This document shows, one piece after another, positions 7,739 to 9,611 of a stretch of DNA of 9,611 nt. Within the stretch, counting starts at the first letter, position 1, and every line of letters starts with the position of its first letter. Source of the stretch: Pseudomonadota bacterium (GTDB lineage: Bacteria > Pseudomonadota > Gammaproteobacteria > Burkholderiales > Burkholderiaceae_B); the NCBI GenBank assembly GCA_023432075.1, contig JAEYVD010000147.1, positions 1 through 9,611 of the forward strand, read 5' to 3'. The notes beneath the pieces are model-generated. The model saw only the letters and a program-made list of their open reading frames with translations. It was not told the origin of the DNA and searched no databases. Made by a program: the position numbers and the translations under genes.

Positions 7739-7770
7739 AAAGCCGGCGCTCCCGCGCCGGCTTTCATTTT
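7739..7770 (+). terminator. Intrinsic terminator of the transporter-hydrolase operon
   Basis: AAAGCCGGCGC (7739-7749) pairs perfectly with GCGCCGGCTTT (7754-7764) around a TCCC loop, giving an 11-bp stem. The T-rich tail is TTTCATTTT at 7762-7770. Six A residues at 7736-7741 give a T-run on the other strand, so the structure could work in both directions, although no - strand gene is seen nearby. It lies 22 bases after the M81 stop codon and separates the operon from the next gene. Confidence 0.9.
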
Positions 7771-7795
7771 GAAATCTTCGGTAACTGCGCGCGGG

Positions 7796-7822
7796 TTTGC
7801 GGGACACGCGTCTCGGTATACT
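7796..7822 (+). promoter_or_regulatory. Candidate sigma-70 promoter of the YdgA-like gene
   Basis: TATACT at 7817-7822 matches the -10 consensus at five of six bases. It lies downstream of the terminator and upstream of the only following gene, where a promoter is expected. The -35 side is poor: TTTGCG at 7796-7801 matches three of six bases with a short 15-base spacer. Transcription would begin near 7829, leaving a leader of about 120 bases. Confidence 0.4.
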
Positions 7823-7859
7823 CCGCCGCGGGCCTGACAGGCCGATGAACACGCGTATC
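7802..7859. repeat. Imperfect 13-base direct repeat flanking the promoter -10 region
   Basis: The copies at 7802-7814 and 7847-7859 share 11 of 13 bases, including an identical ACACGCGT core that contains the palindrome ACGCGT. Their starts are 45 bases apart. The first copy lies just before the -10 box and the second in the early leader, so the pair could be a regulator-binding site. A chance match in GC-rich DNA is also possible. Confidence 0.3.
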
Positions 7860-7947
7860 CAGGACGGTTCCGCTAGCGCGGACGCGAGTGGCGCACCAAG
7901 CCACCGCTGCCGGATATGACTCGACAATCAACGATATAAGCAGAGCG
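7829..7947 (+). other. Untranslated leader of the YdgA-like gene, with three small inverted repeats
   Basis: If the promoter above is right, this is a leader of about 120 bases. Three inverted repeats lie in a row: GGCCTG-A-CAGGCC (7831-7843), TCCGC-TAGC-GCGGA (7869-7882) and GTGGC-7-GCCAC (7888-7904). None is followed by a T-run, and no known riboswitch is recognised. The last 30 bases are AT-richer and probably unstructured. The ribosome binding site is weak (AGAG at 7942-7945 or nearby purines). Confidence 0.35.
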
Positions 7948-9611
7948 ATGAAAAAGAGCGTAGCGATCACCCTGGGCGTGGTCATAGTGGGAGCGGGAAG
8001 CTGGGTCGGCGCCACGTGGTACACCGGCAAGCGCATCGAAGAAGACGCGCAGCGTTACCTGGCGCAAGCCAACGAGAAGCTGGCCAAGGTCACGCCCCTG
8101 TTCGGCCTGCGCATCGACCAGCTCAAGTACGAGCGCGGCCTGTTCTCCACGCAAGCGCGCTATGGCGTGTCGTTCATCAAGAACGACAAGGGCCTGGACG
8201 ACCTGCCCGGCGGCATGATCGAGTTCGATGCGAACGTCGAGCACGGCCCCTTCCCCAAGAGCGCCCTGGCGCGCGGCGCCATTGCGCCCAAGCTGGCGTT
8301 CATCCACACCGAGATCGCCAAGACGGACAACATCAAGCCCGTCTTTGAATTGACCAAGGACGTGTCCCCGCTGATGAGCGACGCGATCGTCAGCTACAGC
8401 GGCAATGCGGTGACGACCGCCGCGGTCGCCCCCGTTACCGTCACGCACGACGGCAACGCGCTCGACTTCAGCGGCATGCGCATCGAAGGCACCTTCGACC
8501 GCGCCACCCAGGCGGTCACCGCGCACGGCGTGATGGACAAGCTGGCCGTCGACGGCACCAAGAGCAGCGACCCGGTGAAGATGACCGTGGCGGGCCTGAC
8601 CATGGACGTCGACAGCCGCATGGGCAAGTTCGGCATTTCCATGGGCAATTCGGATCTGAAGATCAAGCGCGTGGACGTGCTGCGCCCCACCGACGACATG
8701 AAGGTGGCGCTGGACAATTTCAGCTATGGCGTGAAGCTGTCCGAAGACGACAAGTCGATCAACGTGCAGGCCGCCTACCAGACGGGCGACCTTACCGTGA
8801 ACGACGTCGTGCTGGGCAACGGCCAGGCCGTGGTCAAGCTTGCCAGCCTGGACGGCCAGGCCGTCAAGCAACTGTCGGACACCTACAACCAGCTCATGCG
8901 CCAGTACATGTTGGGCGCCAGCGACGAAGGCCTGAAGGACGAGCAGTTCGACGTCCTGCTGGACAACGCCGGCAAGCTGCTGGCGGGCAACCCGTCGTTC
9001 AGCATCGATCCGCTGAGCTGGAAAACGGCCAAGGGCGAAAGCAAGCTGACTTTCAGGCTTGACCTGGCCAACCCGGCCAACGCCAAGGACCTGACCCCGC
9101 AGGAAATCGCGGTGCAGGCGATCAAGAAGATCGACGCCTCGCTGGTGATCTCCAAGCCGATGGTGCAGGACCTGATGGTGCAGTACGCCATGAAGAAGGA
9201 AGGCCTGACCGCCGAGAAGGCCGCGGCCGACGCCGACGAGAGCATCCGCCAGATGGCCGGCATGGCCGAAATGATGAACGTCGGCAAGAACGACGGCGAC
9301 AACATCGTCGGCAAGTTCACGTTCGCCGATGGCATGGGCGACCTGAACGGCCAGAAGATTCCCGCCGAGGAACTGTTCAGCGGCCTGCTGGGCGCCACCG
9401 GCATGAACAGCATGGACGATGACGAAGAGCTGTCGGGCATCGGCATGGATTCCGACGAGGAATCCACCGCTGCCGCGCCGGTGCCGGGCGTCATGCAGGA
9501 CTTCAACCTGGAAGACGTCGCCAACATGCTGGACGACATGGGCTACACCGTCACCCGCACCGATGGCACCGACGGCCCCGTGCTGGTCCTGAACCCGGGC
9601 ACCACCGGCGC
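7948..9611 (+). CDS. ydgA: YdgA/DUF945-family membrane-anchored protein with a C-terminal extension, 3' end outside the window
   Basis: Open frame of 554 codons with no stop before the window edge. It starts with MKK and a single hydrophobic segment (about residues 5-25) that should act as an inner-membrane anchor or uncleaved signal, leaving the rest in the periplasm. Family landmarks shared with E. coli YdgA: WYTGKRIE (24-31) right after the anchor, HGPFP (99-103), SYSG (149-152), PLSWKTAKGES (355-365) and LNGQKIP (466-472). E. coli YdgA is about 500 residues and ends soon after the last of these. Here the chain continues through an acidic low-complexity linker (about 490-507, with DDDEE and DSDEE) and an Ala/Pro stretch. 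A further segment follows from about 519, with the readable motif MLDDMGYTV (527-535). The family's function is unknown. The gene lies behind a terminator and appears to be transcribed separately from the transporter operon. Its start is the first in-frame ATG with an anchor sequence; the ribosome binding site is weak. Confidence 0.88.
   Translation, partial: MKKSVAITLGVVIVGAGSWVGATWYTGKRIEEDAQRYLAQANEKLAKVTPLFGLRIDQLKYERGLFSTQARYGVSFIKNDKGLDDLPGGMIEFDANVEHGPFPKSALARGAIAPKLAFIHTEIAKTDNIKPVFELTKDVSPLMSDAIVSYSGNAVTTAAVAPVTVTHDGNALDFSGMRIEGTFDRATQAVTAHGVMDKLAVDGTKSSDPVKMTVAGLTMDVDSRMGKFGISMGNSDLKIKRVDVLRPTDDMKVALDNFSYGVKLSEDDKSINVQAAYQTGDLTVNDVVLGNGQAVVKLASLDGQAVKQLSDTYNQLMRQYMLGASDEGLKDEQFDVLLDNAGKLLAGNPSFSIDPLSWKTAKGESKLTFRLDLANPANAKDLTPQEIAVQAIKKIDASLVISKPMVQDLMVQYAMKKEGLTAEKAAADADESIRQMAGMAEMMNVGKNDGDNIVGKFTFADGMGDLNGQKIPAEELFSGLLGATGMNSMDDDEELSGIGMDSDEESTAAAPVPGVMQDFNLEDVANMLDDMGYTVTRTDGTDGPVLVLNPGTTG

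Noticed and set aside
7845..7919. A 24-codon upstream open reading frame in the leader of the YdgA-like gene
   Set aside because: The only purine stretch (AGG, 7839-7841) is 3 bases from the ATG, too close to be a good ribosome binding site. The peptide has no run of a regulatory amino acid and no attenuator follows.
7921..7940. TCGACA and TATAAG boxes near the YdgA-like start, resembling a second promoter
   Set aside because: The boxes are only 8 bases apart, far from the usual 16-18, and transcription would start almost at the ATG.
1..9611. A genomic island, prophage, CRISPR or defence system
   Set aside because: Base composition and codon use look even, and there are no integrase, transposase, tRNA, attachment-site or regularly spaced repeat signals. 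The genes are ordinary transport and metabolism families.

Overview
The window is high-GC, densely coded bacterial DNA in which every supported gene lies on the + strand. Codon use is even throughout, and no mobile element, tRNA, rRNA, CRISPR array or phage gene is visible. The protein style and the gene arrangement (an Opp/Dpp-type ABC transporter followed by an amidase and an M81 hydrolase) suggest a betaproteobacterium of the Alcaligenaceae, such as Achromobacter or Bordetella. That placement is an inference from resemblance and was not tested by a search.

Positions 1-7770 look like the 3' part of one operon. It opens with the C-terminal part of a family-5 solute-binding protein (the 5' end lies outside the window). 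A 66-base gap follows, carrying a perfect 10-bp hairpin, and then a DppB-type permease, a DppC-type permease and an ATPase with two nucleotide-binding domains in one chain. The two gaps between these three are +4 bases and a 1-base overlap. Next come an amidase-signature hydrolase (26-base gap) and an M81/MlrC-type metallohydrolase (28-29-base gap). A perfect 11-bp stem with a T-rich tail ends the unit at about 7770. Together the genes describe uptake of a peptide or other amide-bearing solute across the inner membrane, followed by cytoplasmic hydrolysis by two unrelated enzymes. The substrate cannot be read from the sequence.

Positions 7717-7947 are non-coding. They hold the terminator, a 12-bp palindrome just before it, a candidate promoter with a good -10 box (TATACT), an imperfect 13-base direct repeat around that promoter, and a leader of about 120 bases that can form three small hairpins.

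Positions 7948-9611 are a YdgA/DUF945-family membrane-anchored protein. Its reading frame has no stop and leaves the window open. After the point where E. coli YdgA ends, it continues through a strongly acidic linker into an extra C-terminal module. This is the least expected protein feature in the window.

I see no clear-cut unknown system. The observations most worth a second look are the transporter-amidase-M81 unit, the hairpin between the binding-protein and permease genes, and the C-terminal extension of the YdgA-like protein.
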